Shown here: piece by piece, positions 26,622-37,517 of the stretch
Position numbering within the stretch: the first letter of the stretch is position 1
Layout of the letters: each line of letters begins with the position of its first letter
Source: Caballeronia sp. SBC1
GTDB lineage: Bacteria > Pseudomonadota > Gammaproteobacteria > Burkholderiales > Burkholderiaceae
Assembly (NCBI RefSeq): GCF_011493005.1
Contig: NZ_CP049156.1
Location: forward strand, 3,534,001 to 3,598,000
DNA: 64,000 nt
Direction: 5' to 3'
Notes under the pieces: model-generated
Seen by the model: the letters and a program-made list of their open reading frames with translations, nothing else
What the model was told of the DNA's origin: nothing
Database searches by the model: none
Made by a program: the position numbers and the translations under genes

Positions 26622-28373
26622 ATGACCACCACACCTCCCGGCAACACGGAACAAAACGCCGACAAAGTGTCGGCGTGGAGTCTTATCAAGCCTTATTGGG
26701 TATCGGAAGAACGCGGCATTGCATGGCTTTTGCTGATCGCGATCATCGCAATCAACATGGCGGTCGTGTATATCAATGTCCGCCTGAACACCTGGAGCGC
26801 GGACTTCTACAACACGCTGCAGGCCAAGCGGGTCGCAGAGTTTCCGCGCTTGCTGCTGATCTTCGCAGGCCTCGCGTTCGCGTACATCCTGCTCGCCGTG
26901 TACGGCCGGTACCTGCGCCAGATGCTCGGCTTCCGGTGGCGCCAGTGGCTCACGCACCGATACCTCGAACAATGGCTCGGCGATAAAGCCTTCTATCGTA
27001 TAGAACGCGATCGCCTCGCCGACAACCCCGACCAGCGGATCAGCGACGACCTGCAGTCTTTTGCCACGACCACGCTGTCGTTGTCGCTGGACTTGTTATC
27101 CACGCTCGTCACGCTTGTGACCTTCATCACGATCCTGTGGACGCTGGCAGGCGCGTTGAGCTTCTCGTTGTTCGGCACGCCAATCACCATTCCGGGCTAC
27201 ATGGTCTGGGCCGCCGCGCTGTACGCCGTGCTCGGCTCGCTCTTGATTCAGCGTTTCGGCCATCCGCTGGTATCGATTAATTACCAGGCGCAGAAAGTGG
27301 AAGCCAACTTCCGTTTCGGCCTGATCCGCATTCGCGAGAACGCCGAGCAAATCGCGTTCTATGACGGTATCGATACGGAAAACCGCAACGCCCGGGGCAT
27401 CTTCGAAACGATCCGCCAGAACTACTGGCAGATCATGAAGTACACGAGGCGGATGACCTTCGTGCTGTCCTTCTACGGCCAGATCGCGATTATTTTTCCG
27501 ATCATGGTCGCGGCTCCCCGCTACTTCGCAGGCGCATTCACGTTCGGCGTGCTGATGCAGATCAGTTCGGCGTTCGGCACGGTCAGCGACTCGTTTTCGT
27601 GGTTCATCAACAGTTACTCGACCTTGGTCGAATGGCGCGCTACGGTGAACCGGCTGCGCGAATTCAAGCGTGTGATGCGCTCCACGCACATCAAGGAAGC
27701 CATTTCCCCGGCGACGGTCCACGGCGGCATCAACCTGCATTACACGGACACGAAGGCGCTGACCACGACCGGGCTGAAGCTCGCGCTGCCGAACGGCACG
27801 CCGCTCGCGACGGTCGCAGATGTGGTGGTGAAGCCCGGTTCGCGCTGGCTGGTGCAAGGTCCGTCCGGATCCGGGAAAAGTACGTTGATGCGCGCGCTGG
27901 CCGGCCTGTGGCCGTTCGGTGACGGCACGATCGACGCCCCCGTCGACGCCAAGCTGATGTTCATTCCGCAGCAAAGCTACTTGCCGATCGGCACGTTGAA
28001 AGCGGCGTTGAGTTATCCATCGACGGCGGAAGTCTTCTCCGATGAAGCCTGCCGCGAAGCCTTGCGCGCCTGCAACCTGAGCGCGTACGGCACGCGTCTG
28101 GAGGAGTCGGGACACTGGGCGAAGATGATGTCGCCGGGTGAGCAGCAGCGGCTGGCGGCTGCCCGCGTGTTGCTGCACAAGCCGGATTTCATGTTCCTCG
28201 ATGAAGCCACCAGCGCGCTCGACGCCGAGAACGAGATGCTGATCTATACCGCGATCATCGACGCCTTGCCGAACGCCGCGATCGTCAGCGTCGCGCATCG
28301 CGAGTCGGTGACCGGCTTCCATGAGAACCGGATCGAGATCGAGCGCGCGGGGGCTGAAAGCCTGCTGGTTTGA
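26622..28373 (+). CDS. ABC transporter, SbmA/BacA/YddA-like membrane domain fused to ATPase
   Basis: This 583-residue protein has an ABC_membrane_2 domain (about 25-330) with FWRWRQWLT-type core (here FRWRQWLTHRYLEQWLGDKAFYR is split by helices) and the family phrase NPDQRISDDLQSF near 134-146, followed by an ATPase domain with Walker A GPSGSGKST, signature MSPGEQQRLAAAR and Walker B FMFLDEATSALD. SbmA/BacA proteins take up peptides but lack the ATPase; YddA and eukaryotic ABCD proteins have both. The substrate here is unknown. AGGAAG precedes the ATG by six bases. It stands alone in its transcript, before a weak terminator. Confidence 0.88.
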   Translation: MTTTPPGNTEQNADKVSAWSLIKPYWVSEERGIAWLLLIAIIAINMAVVYINVRLNTWSADFYNTLQAKRVAEFPRLLLIFAGLAFAYILLAVYGRYLRQMLGFRWRQWLTHRYLEQWLGDKAFYRIERDRLADNPDQRISDDLQSFATTTLSLSLDLLSTLVTLVTFITILWTLAGALSFSLFGTPITIPGYMVWAAALYAVLGSLLIQRFGHPLVSINYQAQKVEANFRFGLIRIRENAEQIAFYDGIDTENRNARGIFETIRQNYWQIMKYTRRMTFVLSFYGQIAIIFPIMVAAPRYFAGAFTFGVLMQISSAFGTVSDSFSWFINSYSTLVEWRATVNRLREFKRVMRSTHIKEAISPATVHGGINLHYTDTKALTTTGLKLALPNGTPLATVADVVVKPGSRWLVQGPSGSGKSTLMRALAGLWPFGDGTIDAPVDAKLMFIPQQSYLPIGTLKAALSYPSTAEVFSDEACREALRACNLSAYGTRLEESGHWAKMMSPGEQQRLAAARVLLHKPDFMFLDEATSALDAENEMLIYTAIIDALPNAAIVSVAHRESVTGFHENRIEIERAGAESLLV

Positions 28374-28443
28374 GATGGTTTGACATCGAAGCGCTGGTTC
28401 GATGCCCGGTGAGCATAAGCTTGAACGTCGTGTGAATTCCCTC

Positions 28444-28470
28444 AAGCAGGTTCTTTTTTGGCCTGCTTTT
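28444..28470 (+). terminator. Candidate terminator after the ABC transporter
   Basis: A 7-bp inverted repeat AAGCAGG/CCTGCTT (28444-28450 and 28462-28468) with a T-rich 11-base loop is followed by TT and a T-rich stretch. It is weaker than the other terminators of the window but well placed, 71 bases after the stop codon. Confidence 0.55.
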
Positions 28471-28509
28471 CTCGTTTAACGACGCCCCGTAGAATGATCC
28501 TGCGCCTGC

Positions 28510-29790
28510 ATGGCAGGCTTTGAACGGGAGACCGGATTGCGAGCGTTCGAGTGGTTCACCGAGTTGACGACGCGCGAGCGCCGCACGCTTTACGCAGGTT
28601 TCGGCGGTTACGCCGTCGATGCCTTCGACTTCATGATCTACTCGTTCCTCATTCCCACGCTGATCGCCGCGTGGGGCATGACGAAGAGCGAAGCCGGAAT
28701 GATCGCGACGAGCTCGCTGATTTCATCGGCTATTGGCGGCTGGCTCGCCGGCATTCTCTCCGACCGATATGGCCGCGTCCGCGTATTGCAGTGGACGATT
28801 GGCACGTTCGCGTTCTTCACGTTTCTTTCCGGCTTCACGCATTCGTTCGGACAATTGCTGGCCACGCGCACGCTGCAAGGCGTGGGTTTCGGCGGCGAAT
28901 GGTCCGTGGTCACCGTCATGATGGCCGAGACCATTCGTTCGCCGCAGCATCGGGCGAAGGCCGTGGGTACGGTGCAAAGCAGCTGGTCATTCGGCTGGGG
29001 CGCAGCGGCGATTCTGTACTGGGCTTTCTTCGCGTTGCTGCCTGAAGATACCGCGTGGCGCGCATGCTTCTGGATCGGTATCTTGCCGGCGCTCTGGATC
29101 CTCTACATTCGCCGCAATGTGAGCGATCCGGAGATTTATCTGGCCACACGCCGTGCGCGCGATGCCGGCACTGAAACCGCTACGTTCTCCGATATCTTCA
29201 AAGGCTCGCACCTCAAGACAACGGTGCTGGGCAGCGCGCTGTGCACCGGCATGCTCGGTGGTTATTACGCCATCACCACGTGGCTGCCGACCTATCTCAA
29301 GACCGAGCGCCATTTGTCCGTGTTCAATACGAGCGGTTATCTCGTGGTACTGATCGTCGGCTCATTTTTGGGCTACGTGTTCGGCGCCATTCTCTGCGAC
29401 AAGATCGGGCGGCGCGCGTCATTCGTTCTGTTTGCTATCGGCTCGTTTCTGCTAGGGATGATCTACACGATGATCCCCATCACCGACCACGCCATGCTGC
29501 TGCTCGGCTTTCCGCTCGGCATTGTCGTACAGGGGATTTTTGCGGGCGTGGGCGCGTATTTATCGGAGCTGTATCCGAACGCGATTCGCGGCTCGGGACA
29601 GGGATTTTGCTACAACCTCGGGCGCGGACTTGGCTCGTTTTTCCCGATTCTCGTCGGTGTGTTGTCGCAGGGAATGTCGCTGGTTAAAGCGATTGGATTG
29701 GTGGCGGGGGCGGGGTATCTGCTGGTGATCGTCGCGGCGTTGCTGCTGCCGGAAACGCGTGGCAAAGCGCTTGGTGCGGTGACAGGTTAA
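28510..29790 (+). CDS. MFS transporter, metabolite:H+ symporter type
   Basis: A 426-residue major facilitator with twelve predicted helices. The N-terminal half has YAVDAFDFMIYSFLIPTLI and the MFS loop GILSDRYGRVRVL (about 80-92); the family phrase RTLQGVGFGGEWSV is at about 118-131. The second-half loop DKIGRRASF also fits. The pattern resembles sialic acid or aromatic acid/H+ symporters; the substrate cannot be read from context since no catabolic genes adjoin. The ATG at 28510 has a weak ribosome site; a TTG 27 bases downstream has GGGAG at good spacing and may be the real start. Confidence 0.87.
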   Translation: MAGFERETGLRAFEWFTELTTRERRTLYAGFGGYAVDAFDFMIYSFLIPTLIAAWGMTKSEAGMIATSSLISSAIGGWLAGILSDRYGRVRVLQWTIGTFAFFTFLSGFTHSFGQLLATRTLQGVGFGGEWSVVTVMMAETIRSPQHRAKAVGTVQSSWSFGWGAAAILYWAFFALLPEDTAWRACFWIGILPALWILYIRRNVSDPEIYLATRRARDAGTETATFSDIFKGSHLKTTVLGSALCTGMLGGYYAITTWLPTYLKTERHLSVFNTSGYLVVLIVGSFLGYVFGAILCDKIGRRASFVLFAIGSFLLGMIYTMIPITDHAMLLLGFPLGIVVQGIFAGVGAYLSELYPNAIRGSGQGFCYNLGRGLGSFFPILVGVLSQGMSLVKAIGLVAGAGYLLVIVAALLLPETRGKALGAVTG

Positions 29791-29810
29791 CTTTCTTGAT
29801 GATGAAAACG

Positions 29811-29840
29811 AGGCCGTTTTAACTTGCGTTAAAACGGCCT
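29811..29840. terminator. Hairpin between convergent MFS and carbonic anhydrase genes
   Basis: A perfect 12-bp inverted repeat (29811-29822 and 29829-29840, loop CTTGCG) lies between the two convergent genes. The arms end in AA/TT pairs near the loop; a strong T-run is lacking on either side, so it may act in both directions but with modest strength. Confidence 0.7.
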
Positions 29841-29892
29841 GCTTATGGGCCATGCGCCGCCTTTCGGCAGGCGATCTACTGCCGCAGTCAAA

Positions 29893-30663
29893 TCACTCCA
29901 CTTCCCAAATCTCGCGTCCATTCAACGCTTGCACCGGACGTTGATTGCCGTGATAGAACCGCTGCATGGCATCGAGCTGCTGCTGGGTAATGCTCACTCG
30001 TTCCTTGAATTCGATCCATGTCACGCCTTCCGAACAAGGCGGCGTCGTCAGTGAACCGCTGTACGTGTAATAGCTCGTTTGTTTGGGCAGCAGCTCAAAC
30101 GGGTTGACCATGACCGCGTTGATCTTGAACTCGGCGCCTTGCTCTTTCGGGATACGGTCCAGCATCGCCTGGATGACGGGGTTGGGTTGGTCGCCGATCT
30201 GGAATTGAACAGCCAGCACCAGGAGCTTGCCGTCTTCGGAACGGTGCACCAGATGCGCGTCCATCACGCTGTCCTTGCCGGCGAAACGCTCTTCGCCCGG
30301 TGAATGGAAGTGGAACTGAACGAGTTGATACGCTTGGTCGCCGAGGGTGATGCTGTCGGTACCGGGCGTCGCGTTGAATTGAATTGCGTGCCCAGTGTTG
30401 ATGATATCGATGGGAAGGGGCTGGTACTTGACCTTCAGGCGGGGCATATCGGCGGGCGCTTTCTTTGCCTTCTCGATGTCGATCGGTGACTCAGCGCGAC
30501 CGCTTTCGCAAGTATGAAAATCCTTGCTGATTTCGCCCCAGTGGGCTGGACCGTGTTCGCCTTCGTACGTCCACCCATGACCGGTGGTTTCAGCCGATGC
30601 GGACAGTGCAACGAAAGCGGATAACAGGAACGCGCCGCTGGACAATCGTGTGATCTTGTTCAT
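29893..30663 (-). CDS. Alpha-class carbonic anhydrase, periplasmic
   Basis: This enzyme interconverts CO2 and bicarbonate. From the ATG at 30663, with CAGGGG just upstream, it has 256 residues: a signal peptide (MNKITRLSS, cleaved near ASAE at about 24) and an alpha-CA domain starting GHGWTYEGEHGPAHWGEI. Zinc ligands are in FHFHSPGEE (two His) and DAHLVH (third His), and the C-terminal SLTTPPCSEGVTWIEF is a family hallmark. The upstream frame could extend by 44 residues, but that part does not look coding. Confidence 0.94.
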   Translation of the reverse strand: MNKITRLSSGAFLLSAFVALSASAETTGHGWTYEGEHGPAHWGEISKDFHTCESGRAESPIDIEKAKKAPADMPRLKVKYQPLPIDIINTGHAIQFNATPGTDSITLGDQAYQLVQFHFHSPGEERFAGKDSVMDAHLVHRSEDGKLLVLAVQFQIGDQPNPVIQAMLDRIPKEQGAEFKINAVMVNPFELLPKQTSYYTYSGSLTTPPCSEGVTWIEFKERVSITQQQLDAMQRFYHGNQRPVQALNGREIWEVE

Positions 30664-30852
30664 TCCATGCCCCTGAAATTGTGAGGGCATGAGCATGCGC
30701 CGATCCGTGCGAGGGGGATATCGGAGAAGTCGTAATAGCGGGGGATAGAAAGGGAAACAGTGGGGGCAGGCAACGGAAACCGGTGTCGGCCGCACATTTG
30801 TGCGTTGTGCTCAGCGTTTCAGCTTCGCTTCCGTACCCCTACAGCTAATAAA

Positions 30853-30883
30853 AAAACCGGGCTCAAACCCCGAGCCCGGTTTT
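30853..30883 (-). terminator. Rho-independent terminator after gltD
   Basis: A perfect 12-bp stem (30853-30864 and 30872-30883, 7-base loop) is followed on the minus strand by a run of six or more T. It lies 26 bases after the gltD stop and ends the gltBD transcript. The A/T-rich arms also give a T-run on the plus strand. Confidence 0.92.
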
Positions 30884-30908
30884 TCACGTACATTCCGCGA
30901 GAAAAATC

Positions 30909-32375
30909 TTATCGCGGCAATTCACTAGACCCCATCAAAAACGCATCGACCGACCGCGCGCACTGCCGTCCCTCGCGAATCGCCCAAACAACCAGCGACT
31001 GACCGCGCCGCATATCGCCGGCGGTGAAGACCTTCGGCACCGACGTAAAGTAAGCCTTCTCCCCTTCGGTCGAAGCCTTCACATTCCCCCGCGCGTCTTT
31101 ATCCACGCCGAACGCCTCGAGCACCGGCGAAGCCGGCTGCGTAAAGCCCATCGCGAGCAGCACCAGATCGGCTTTCATTTCGAACTCCGATCCCGCCACT
31201 TCCTGCATCTTCCCGTCCTTCCATTCCACTCGGACCGCGATCAGCTTTTCAACCTTGCCGTTCTTGCCTTCGAAGCGCTTGGTAGCCACCGACCAATCGC
31301 GCTCGCAGCCTTCCTCATGCGACGACGACGTACGCAACTTGATCGGCCAATACGGCCAAACCAGCGGCTTGTTCTCCGTCTCGGGCGGCTGCGAAAGCAA
31401 CTCGAACTGCGTCACGCTTTTCGCACCATGCCGATTCGATGTCCCGACGCAATCCGAACCCGTATCGCCGCCGCCGATCACCACAACATGCTTGCCCTTC
31501 GCAATCAACTGATCGACGACCGAGTCACCCGCATTGACCTTGTTCTGCAGCGGCAGGAATTCCATCGCGTAATGGATGCCTTGCATTTCACGTCCAGGCA
31601 CCGGCAAATCACGCGGCGTTTCCGCCCCGCCTGCAATCACAACAGCGTCAAACTGCTCGCGCAATTCATCGGGCGAAATAGTTTCACGCGAAGAATTCGC
31701 GATATGCCCCGGCAACGGATCCTTGCCGATAAACACGTTGGTCCGGAACGCCACGCCTTCGGCTTCCATCTGCCGCATGCGGCGATCGATCAGCCACTTT
31801 TCGAGCTTGAAATCGGGGATGCCATAACGCAGCAATCCGCCGATACGATCGTTCTTCTCGAACACCGTCACGTCATGGCCCGCACGCGCGAGTTGCTGCG
31901 CAGCGGCCAGTCCGGCAGGACCCGATCCGACCACGGCCACCTTCTTGCCAGTCTTGTGCTTGGACGGCAAGGGTGCGACCCAACCTTCGGCCCAGGCTTT
32001 ATCGATGATCGCGTGTTCGATCGACTTGATGCCTACCGGATCATCGTTGATACCGAGCGTGCACGCCGTTTCACACGGCGCCGGACAAATGCGCCCGGTG
32101 AACTCCGGGAAGTTATTCGTGGAATGCAGCACTTCAATGGCCGTCTTCCAGTTCTGCTGGAACACCAGATCGTTGAAGTCCGGAATGATGTTGTTCACCG
32201 GACAGCCATTGTTGCAGAACGGAATGCCGCAATCCATGCAGCGCGCGCCCTGGATCTTCGCGTTCTCGTCCGACAGCGCGTGAACGAATTCCTTGTAATG
32301 CTTGACGCGAGCGAGCGGCGCTTCGTACGTCTCATGCTGGCGCTCGAACTCGAGAAAACCGGTTGCCTTGCCCAT
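30909..32375 (-). CDS. gltD: Glutamate synthase (NADPH) small subunit
   Basis: GltD is the 488-residue FAD/iron-sulfur subunit that passes electrons from NADPH to GltB. The N-terminal cysteine cluster [15 protein letters not shown] binds [4Fe-4S]; two dinucleotide folds follow, with [20 protein letters not shown] (about 149-168) for FAD and [16 protein letters not shown] for NADPH. The C-terminus has [17 protein letters not shown]. It follows gltB with an 85-base gap and ends before a strong terminator. Confidence 0.97.
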   Translation of the reverse strand: MGKATGFLEFERQHETYEAPLARVKHYKEFVHALSDENAKIQGARCMDCGIPFCNNGCPVNNIIPDFNDLVFQQNWKTAIEVLHSTNNFPEFTGRICPAPCETACTLGINDDPVGIKSIEHAIIDKAWAEGWVAPLPSKHKTGKKVAVVGSGPAGLAAAQQLARAGHDVTVFEKNDRIGGLLRYGIPDFKLEKWLIDRRMRQMEAEGVAFRTNVFIGKDPLPGHIANSSRETISPDELREQFDAVVIAGGAETPRDLPVPGREMQGIHYAMEFLPLQNKVNAGDSVVDQLIAKGKHVVVIGGGDTGSDCVGTSNRHGAKSVTQFELLSQPPETENKPLVWPYWPIKLRTSSSHEEGCERDWSVATKRFEGKNGKVEKLIAVRVEWKDGKMQEVAGSEFEMKADLVLLAMGFTQPASPVLEAFGVDKDARGNVKASTEGEKAYFTSVPKVFTAGDMRRGQSLVVWAIREGRQCARSVDAFLMGSSELPR

Positions 32376-32460
32376 GTGGTTCTCTTTCTCTGTATTGGGG
32401 GTTAATCCACCCTTCGACGCTCAACGCCGAAGGGCCGTACTAAATCAGATCAGCAAACGC

Positions 32461-35400
32461 TCACGCCGCGATCGCATCCTTCGCTTTCTTCGCGCCCAAC
32501 TCACCAAGCGCGCGCTTGTACTCGGTCGGGAATACCTTCACGAATTGACGACGCGATGCATCCCAGTTCTCGAGCAACGCTTTCGCACGGGTCGAACCGG
32601 TGGACTGGAAGTGCTGCTCGATCAGGTCCTTGAGCAACGCTTCGTCGGTCTTGCCCGTGTGCCACAAAGCCCGATCCACCGTGCGTTCCTGTTCTGCCTG
32701 CTGCAAGACAGGATCGAGTGCGACCATCGCCTTGTTGCACTTGCCGCCGAAGGTGCCGTCTGCATCGAAGACAAACGCCACGCCGCCCGACATGCCCGCC
32801 GCGAAGTTGCGCCCGGTTTCCCCGAGCACAACCACCGTGCCGCCGGTCATGTATTCGCAACCGTGATCGCCAGTGCCTTCCACGACCGCCGTCGCACCCG
32901 AGTTGCGCACGGCGAAACGCTCGCCCGCGACGCCGCGGAAATACGCCTGGCCTTCAATCGCGCCGTACAACACCGTGTTGCCGCAGATGATGTTTTCTTC
33001 CGACTTGCCGCGGAAGTCGTTAGTCGGGCGAATGATGATTCGGCCGCCCGAAAGACCCTTGCCGACGTAGTCGTTGCCATCGCCGACGAGATCAAGCGTG
33101 ATGCCCTTCGCCAGGAACGCCCCGAAGCTCTGCCCCGCCGTTCCCTTCAACTGGATATGGATCGAGTCGTCGGGCAGGCCGTCGTGGCCGTACTTCCGTG
33201 CGATCAAGCCAGACAGCATCGCGCCGACCGTGCGGTTCACATTACGCACCGGTTGAATGAACGACACGTGCTCGCCCTTCTCGATAGCCGCCTTCGACTT
33301 CTCGATCAGCACATGATCCAGCGCCTTCTCAAGCGCGTGATCCTGCGTCTCAACGTGCTTCGTCGCAATGCTGCCGTCGTTCGGCACTTGATAGAACACC
33401 TTCGAGAAGTCCAGACCCTTCGCCTTCCAATGCTCGACCCCCTTCTTCGTATCGAGCAATTCGGCGTGGCCGATCAGATCGTCGAACTTGCGAATGCCCA
33501 GTTGCGCCATGATTTCGCGCACTTCTTCTGCGATAAAGAAGAAGAAGTTCACCACGTGTTCCGGCTGTCCCGTGAACTTGGCGCGCAACACCGGATCTTG
33601 CGTCGCAACGCCGACCGGGCACGTGTTCAGATGACACTTGCGCATCATGATGCAACCCTGCACGACGAGCGGCGCGGTCGCGAACCCGAATTCATCGGCG
33701 CCGAGCAGTGCACCGATAACCACGTCGCGGCCGGTCTTCATCTGGCCGTCGGCCTGCACGCGGATACGGCCGCGCAGTCGGTTGAGCACCAGCGTCTGCT
33801 GCGTTTCGGCAAGCCCCAGTTCCCACGGCGTTCCCGCGTGCTTCAACGACGACAACGGCGAAGCGCCCGTGCCGCCATCGTGGCCCGCGATCACGACGTG
33901 ATCTGCCTTCGCCTTCGCAACGCCAGCGGCAACCGTGCCCACGCCCACTTCCGACACCAGCTTCACCGAGACGCTGGATGACGAGTTCACGTTCTTCAGA
34001 TCGTGAATAAGCTGCGCCAAATCTTCGATCGAATAAATGTCATGGTGCGGCGGCGGCGAAATCAGGCCCACGCCCGGCACCGAATACCGCAACTTGCCGA
34101 TGTATTCGCTGACCTTATGACCCGGCAGTTGTCCGCCTTCGCCCGGCTTCGCGCCCTGCGCCATCTTGATCTGGATCTGATCAGCCGACGACAGGTACTC
34201 CGCCGTCACGCCGAAGCGTCCGGATGCAACCTGCTTGATCCGCGAGCGCAGCGAATCGCCGTCCTTCAACGGGATATCGGTGACGACTTCGTCGCCGATC
34301 ACGGACTTCATCGTGTCGCCGTTCTTGATCGGAATGCCGCGCAGTTCGTTGCGATACCGGTTCGCGTCTTCACCACCTTCACCCGTATTCGACTTCCCGC
34401 CGATACGGTTCATGGCCACAGCCAGCGTGGCGTGCGCTTCGGTGCTGATCGAACCCAGCGACATGGCGCCGGTCGCAAAACGCTTGACGATTTCCTTCGC
34501 GGGTTCCACTTCGTCCAAAGGAATCGCCTTCGCCGGATCGACTTTGAACTCGAACAAACCACGGAACGTCATGTGACGTTTGGTCTGGTCGTTGATCAGG
34601 TGCGCGTATTCCTTGTACGTCTGGTACGAGTTGCTGCGCGTGGAATGCTGCAGCTTGGCGATGGCGTCAGGCGTCCACATGTGCTCTTCACCACGCACGC
34701 GATACGCGTATTCACCGCCTGCATCGAGCATGGTCGCGAGCACGGGGTTCTCGCCAAACGCCTCACGATGCAGACGAATCGCTTCCTCGGCCACTTCGAA
34801 AATGCCGATGCCACCGACCTTCGATGCCGTACCCTTGAAGTACTTCTCCACGAGATCGCTAGCCAGTCCGACCGCTTCGAAAATCTGCGCGCCGGTGTAC
34901 GACATGTACGTGGAAATGCCCATCTTCGACATGACCTTGTACAAACCCTTGCCCACGGCCTTCGTGTAGTTGTAGATGGCTTTATCGGCGGAAAGATCGC
35001 CCTTCAGGCCTTCGGCCATTTGAGCGAGCGTTTCCAGCGCGAGGTACGGATGCACGGCTTCCGCGCCGTACGCTGCAAGCAACGCGAAGTGATGGGTCTC
35101 GCGCGCCGAGCCCGTTTCCACGACCAGACCCGTACTCGTGCGCAGACCGTGCTGCACGAGATGCGTGTGGATAGCCGAGGTCGCGAGCAGCGCCGGAATA
35201 GCCAGGTTGTCGCGATCCATCTTGCGATCGGAGACGATCAGCATGTTGTAGCCGGACTTCACCGCATCCACGGCTTCCGCGCACAGCGAAGCGAGGCGCG
35301 CTTCCACGCCTTCGTTGCCCCAGACCACCGGATAGCAGATGCTCAGTTCATACGAGCTGAACTTGCCGCCGGTGTATTTATCGATGGCGCGAATCTTCGC

Positions 35401-37164
35401 GATGTCCTTGAAGTCGAGCACGGGCTGCGAGACTTCGAGACGCATCGTCGGGTTGATGTTGGTCGTATCGAGCAAGTTCGGCTTCGGGCCGACGAACGAC
35501 ACCAGCGACATCACCATGTTCTCGCGGATCGGGTCGATCGGCGGGTTCGTGACTTGCGCAAAAAGCTGCTTGAAGTAGTGATACAGCGTCTTGTTCTTGT
35601 TCGACATCACCGCGAGGGGCGAGTCATTCCCCATCGAACCAACGGCTTCTTCGCCCAACTGCGCCATAGGCGCCATCAGGAACTTGACGTCTTCCTGCGT
35701 ATAGCCGAACGCCTGCTGACGATCCAGCAATGCAGCCGCTTCACGGCGCTGCGTGTCGACCTCTTCAGCCTTCGGCTCGATTTCGTCGAGCTTGATGCGC
35801 ACGGCGTCGATCCAGCTCTTGTACGGCTTGCCGTTCGCGAGGTTGTCCTTGAGTTCCTTGTCGTCAATGATCCGGCCTTGCTCCATGTCGATCAGGAACA
35901 TCTTGCCCGGCTGCAGACGCCACTTCTTCACGATCTTCGATTCCGGCACCGGCAAGACGCCCGATTCCGATGCGAGGATCACGAGGTCGTCGTCGGTGAT
36001 GACATAACGCGCCGGACGCAGGCCGTTACGGTCCAGCGTGGCGCCAATCTGGCGGCCGTCCGTGAACGCGATCGCCGCAGGGCCGTCCCACGGTTCCATC
36101 ATGGCAGCGTGATATTCGTAGAACGCGCGGCGGTTGTCGTCCATCAGCGTGTGCTGTTCCCACGCTTCGGGAATCATCATCATCATTGCGTGGACGAGCG
36201 GATAACCCGCCATGACCAGGAGTTCAAGGCAGTTATCGAACGATGCCGTGTCCGACTGGCCCGGATAGATCAGCGGCCAGAGTTTCGGCAGGTCGTCACC
36301 CAGCACGTAGCTGGCAATCGCGCCGGTACGCGCGTTCAGCCAGTTGACGTTGCCCTTCACGGTGTTGATTTCACCGTTGTGCGCAATCATGCGGTACGGG
36401 TGCGCGAGTTCCCACGCGGGGAACGTGTTCGTGGAGAAGCGCTGGTGCACGAGCGCGAGTGCCGATACCGTACGTTCGTCCTGCAGGTCGCGGTAATACA
36501 CGCCAACCTGGCCGGCCAGCAGCAGGCCCTTATAGACGACCGTGCGCGCCGACATCGACGGCACAAAGTATTCCTTGCCGTGCTTGAGCTTGAGCGCCTG
36601 GATCCGATGGCTGGCGGTCTTGCGGATCACGTACAGCTTCCGCTCGAGCGCGTCCGTCACAACAATGTCTTTGCCCCGGCCAATAAAGATCTGCCGGATC
36701 AGCGGCTCGCTGGCCTTCACGGTCGGCGAAATGGGCATGGTGGCGTCGACGGGCACATCGCGCCAGCCGAGCACGACCTGGCCTTCGGCCTTCACCGTGC
36801 GTTCCAGTTCCTGCTCGCACGCGAGACGCGACGCGTTTTCCTTCGGCAAGAAGATCATGCCGACGCCGTACTCGCCTTCCGGCGGCAGCGTCACGCCTTG
36901 CTTCGCCATTTCCTCACGATAAAACCCGTCGGGGATCTGGATCAGGATGCCTGCGCCGTCGCCCATCAGCTTGTCGGCGCCGACTGCGCCCCGATGGTCG
37001 AGGTTTTCGAGGATCTTCAGACCCTGCTGGATGATTTCGTGGCGCTTCTTGCCCTTGATGTGCGCGACGAAGCCGACGCCACAGGAGTCGTGTTCGTTTT
37101 CGGGGTCATACATGCCCTGCGCGGCGGGAGCGGAACCGAGAGTCGGCGGCAGTTGGTCGTTCAT
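32461..37164 (-). CDS. gltB: Glutamate synthase (NADPH) large subunit
   Basis: GltB, 1567 residues, makes two glutamates from glutamine and 2-oxoglutarate. The first 27 residues are a propeptide; cleavage exposes the nucleophile Cys28 (DSCGVGF) of the class II glutaminase domain. The central and FMN-binding synthase domains follow (conserved [14 protein letters not shown]), then the [3Fe-4S] cysteines [15 protein letters not shown], and a GXGXG-type C-terminal domain (about 1290-1500). Length and order are normal. Its promoter should lie in the 350 bases upstream. The long open frame on the opposite strand is a shadow. Confidence 0.98.
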   Translation of the reverse strand: MNDQLPPTLGSAPAAQGMYDPENEHDSCGVGFVAHIKGKKRHEIIQQGLKILENLDHRGAVGADKLMGDGAGILIQIPDGFYREEMAKQGVTLPPEGEYGVGMIFLPKENASRLACEQELERTVKAEGQVVLGWRDVPVDATMPISPTVKASEPLIRQIFIGRGKDIVVTDALERKLYVIRKTASHRIQALKLKHGKEYFVPSMSARTVVYKGLLLAGQVGVYYRDLQDERTVSALALVHQRFSTNTFPAWELAHPYRMIAHNGEINTVKGNVNWLNARTGAIASYVLGDDLPKLWPLIYPGQSDTASFDNCLELLVMAGYPLVHAMMMMIPEAWEQHTLMDDNRRAFYEYHAAMMEPWDGPAAIAFTDGRQIGATLDRNGLRPARYVITDDDLVILASESGVLPVPESKIVKKWRLQPGKMFLIDMEQGRIIDDKELKDNLANGKPYKSWIDAVRIKLDEIEPKAEEVDTQRREAAALLDRQQAFGYTQEDVKFLMAPMAQLGEEAVGSMGNDSPLAVMSNKNKTLYHYFKQLFAQVTNPPIDPIRENMVMSLVSFVGPKPNLLDTTNINPTMRLEVSQPVLDFKDIAKIRAIDKYTGGKFSSYELSICYPVVWGNEGVEARLASLCAEAVDAVKSGYNMLIVSDRKMDRDNLAIPALLATSAIHTHLVQHGLRTSTGLVVETGSARETHHFALLAAYGAEAVHPYLALETLAQMAEGLKGDLSADKAIYNYTKAVGKGLYKVMSKMGISTYMSYTGAQIFEAVGLASDLVEKYFKGTASKVGGIGIFEVAEEAIRLHREAFGENPVLATMLDAGGEYAYRVRGEEHMWTPDAIAKLQHSTRSNSYQTYKEYAHLINDQTKRHMTFRGLFEFKVDPAKAIPLDEVEPAKEIVKRFATGAMSLGSISTEAHATLAVAMNRIGGKSNTGEGGEDANRYRNELRGIPIKNGDTMKSVIGDEVVTDIPLKDGDSLRSRIKQVASGRFGVTAEYLSSADQIQIKMAQGAKPGEGGQLPGHKVSEYIGKLRYSVPGVGLISPPPHHDIYSIEDLAQLIHDLKNVNSSSSVSVKLVSEVGVGTVAAGVAKAKADHVVIAGHDGGTGASPLSSLKHAGTPWELGLAETQQTLVLNRLRGRIRVQADGQMKTGRDVVIGALLGADEFGFATAPLVVQGCIMMRKCHLNTCPVGVATQDPVLRAKFTGQPEHVVNFFFFIAEEVREIMAQLGIRKFDDLIGHAELLDTKKGVEHWKAKGLDFSKVFYQVPNDGSIATKHVETQDHALEKALDHVLIEKSKAAIEKGEHVSFIQPVRNVNRTVGAMLSGLIARKYGHDGLPDDSIHIQLKGTAGQSFGAFLAKGITLDLVGDGNDYVGKGLSGGRIIIRPTNDFRGKSEENIICGNTVLYGAIEGQAYFRGVAGERFAVRNSGATAVVEGTGDHGCEYMTGGTVVVLGETGRNFAAGMSGGVAFVFDADGTFGGKCNKAMVALDPVLQQAEQERTVDRALWHTGKTDEALLKDLIEQHFQSTGSTRAKALLENWDASRRQFVKVFPTEYKRALGELGAKKAKDAIAA

Positions 37165-37517
37165 GGGTCACCGTGTTCTGTGGGGGGCCGCGAGCGGCCG
37201 TTGAACATGTTTTGTGTTGCTTGTGTGTTTTGCTCGCGCCACCGGCAGGCCAAGACCCTGAACCTGAACCTGAGCGACAAACGCGAAGCCGGTCGTGCAA
37301 ACAGACGCGATGCGTCCTGAGCTGCCGGAAAACGAAATATACGCGATGAATCAAAAAGTTGGCAATCAAAACACGTTGATCTGACACCTATTATCGAGTT
37401 GGTGCATGTTTGCCCCATTTAATTAGTTCCATATCAAATTCAGCAAAAAATAAACGGCATGCCGATTTTTGTCGTCATGCCGTTCAGTCATTCTTCAGTT
37501 CCGGCGCGAAAACACCG
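37165..37517. other. Intergenic region between gltB and the RAYT-like gene
   Basis: This 353-base region holds the gltB promoter (minus, right of 37165) and the terminator of the transposase-like gene at 37453-37484. The part from about 37320 to 37450 is noticeably AT-richer than its surroundings, as expected for a promoter. I could not identify a specific operator, and saw no convincing sigma-54 promoter on the minus strand. Confidence 0.5.
37453..37484 (-). terminator. Rho-independent terminator after the RAYT-like gene
   Basis: A 9-bp perfect stem AACGGCATG/CATGCCGTT (37453-37461 and 37476-37484) with a 14-base loop, followed on the minus strand by TATTTTTTGC. It lies 34 bases after the gene's stop codon. 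Confidence 0.8.

Noticed and set aside
28390..28425. tRNA-like GGTTCGATGCCC sequence after the ABC transporter
   Set aside because: No acceptor, D or anticodon stems can be formed around it and there is no CCA end.
27096..28445. 449-codon minus-strand frame opposite the SbmA-like gene
   Set aside because: Arg-rich antisense shadow; the plus strand has Walker motifs, ribosome site and membrane helices.
32302..33981. 559-codon plus-strand frame across the gltD/gltB junction
   Set aside because: Antisense shadow of gltB and gltD with no domain pattern.
34003..37320. Very long open frame (1105 codons) on the plus strand opposite gltB
   Set aside because: It mirrors gltB on the other strand, is rich in Arg/His/Asp as expected from antisense of GC-rich coding DNA, and shows no family motif.
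37380..37430. Possible sigma-54-like GG/GC promoter near gltB
   Set aside because: The match lies on the plus strand, with wrong spacing for gltB, which is read on the minus strand.
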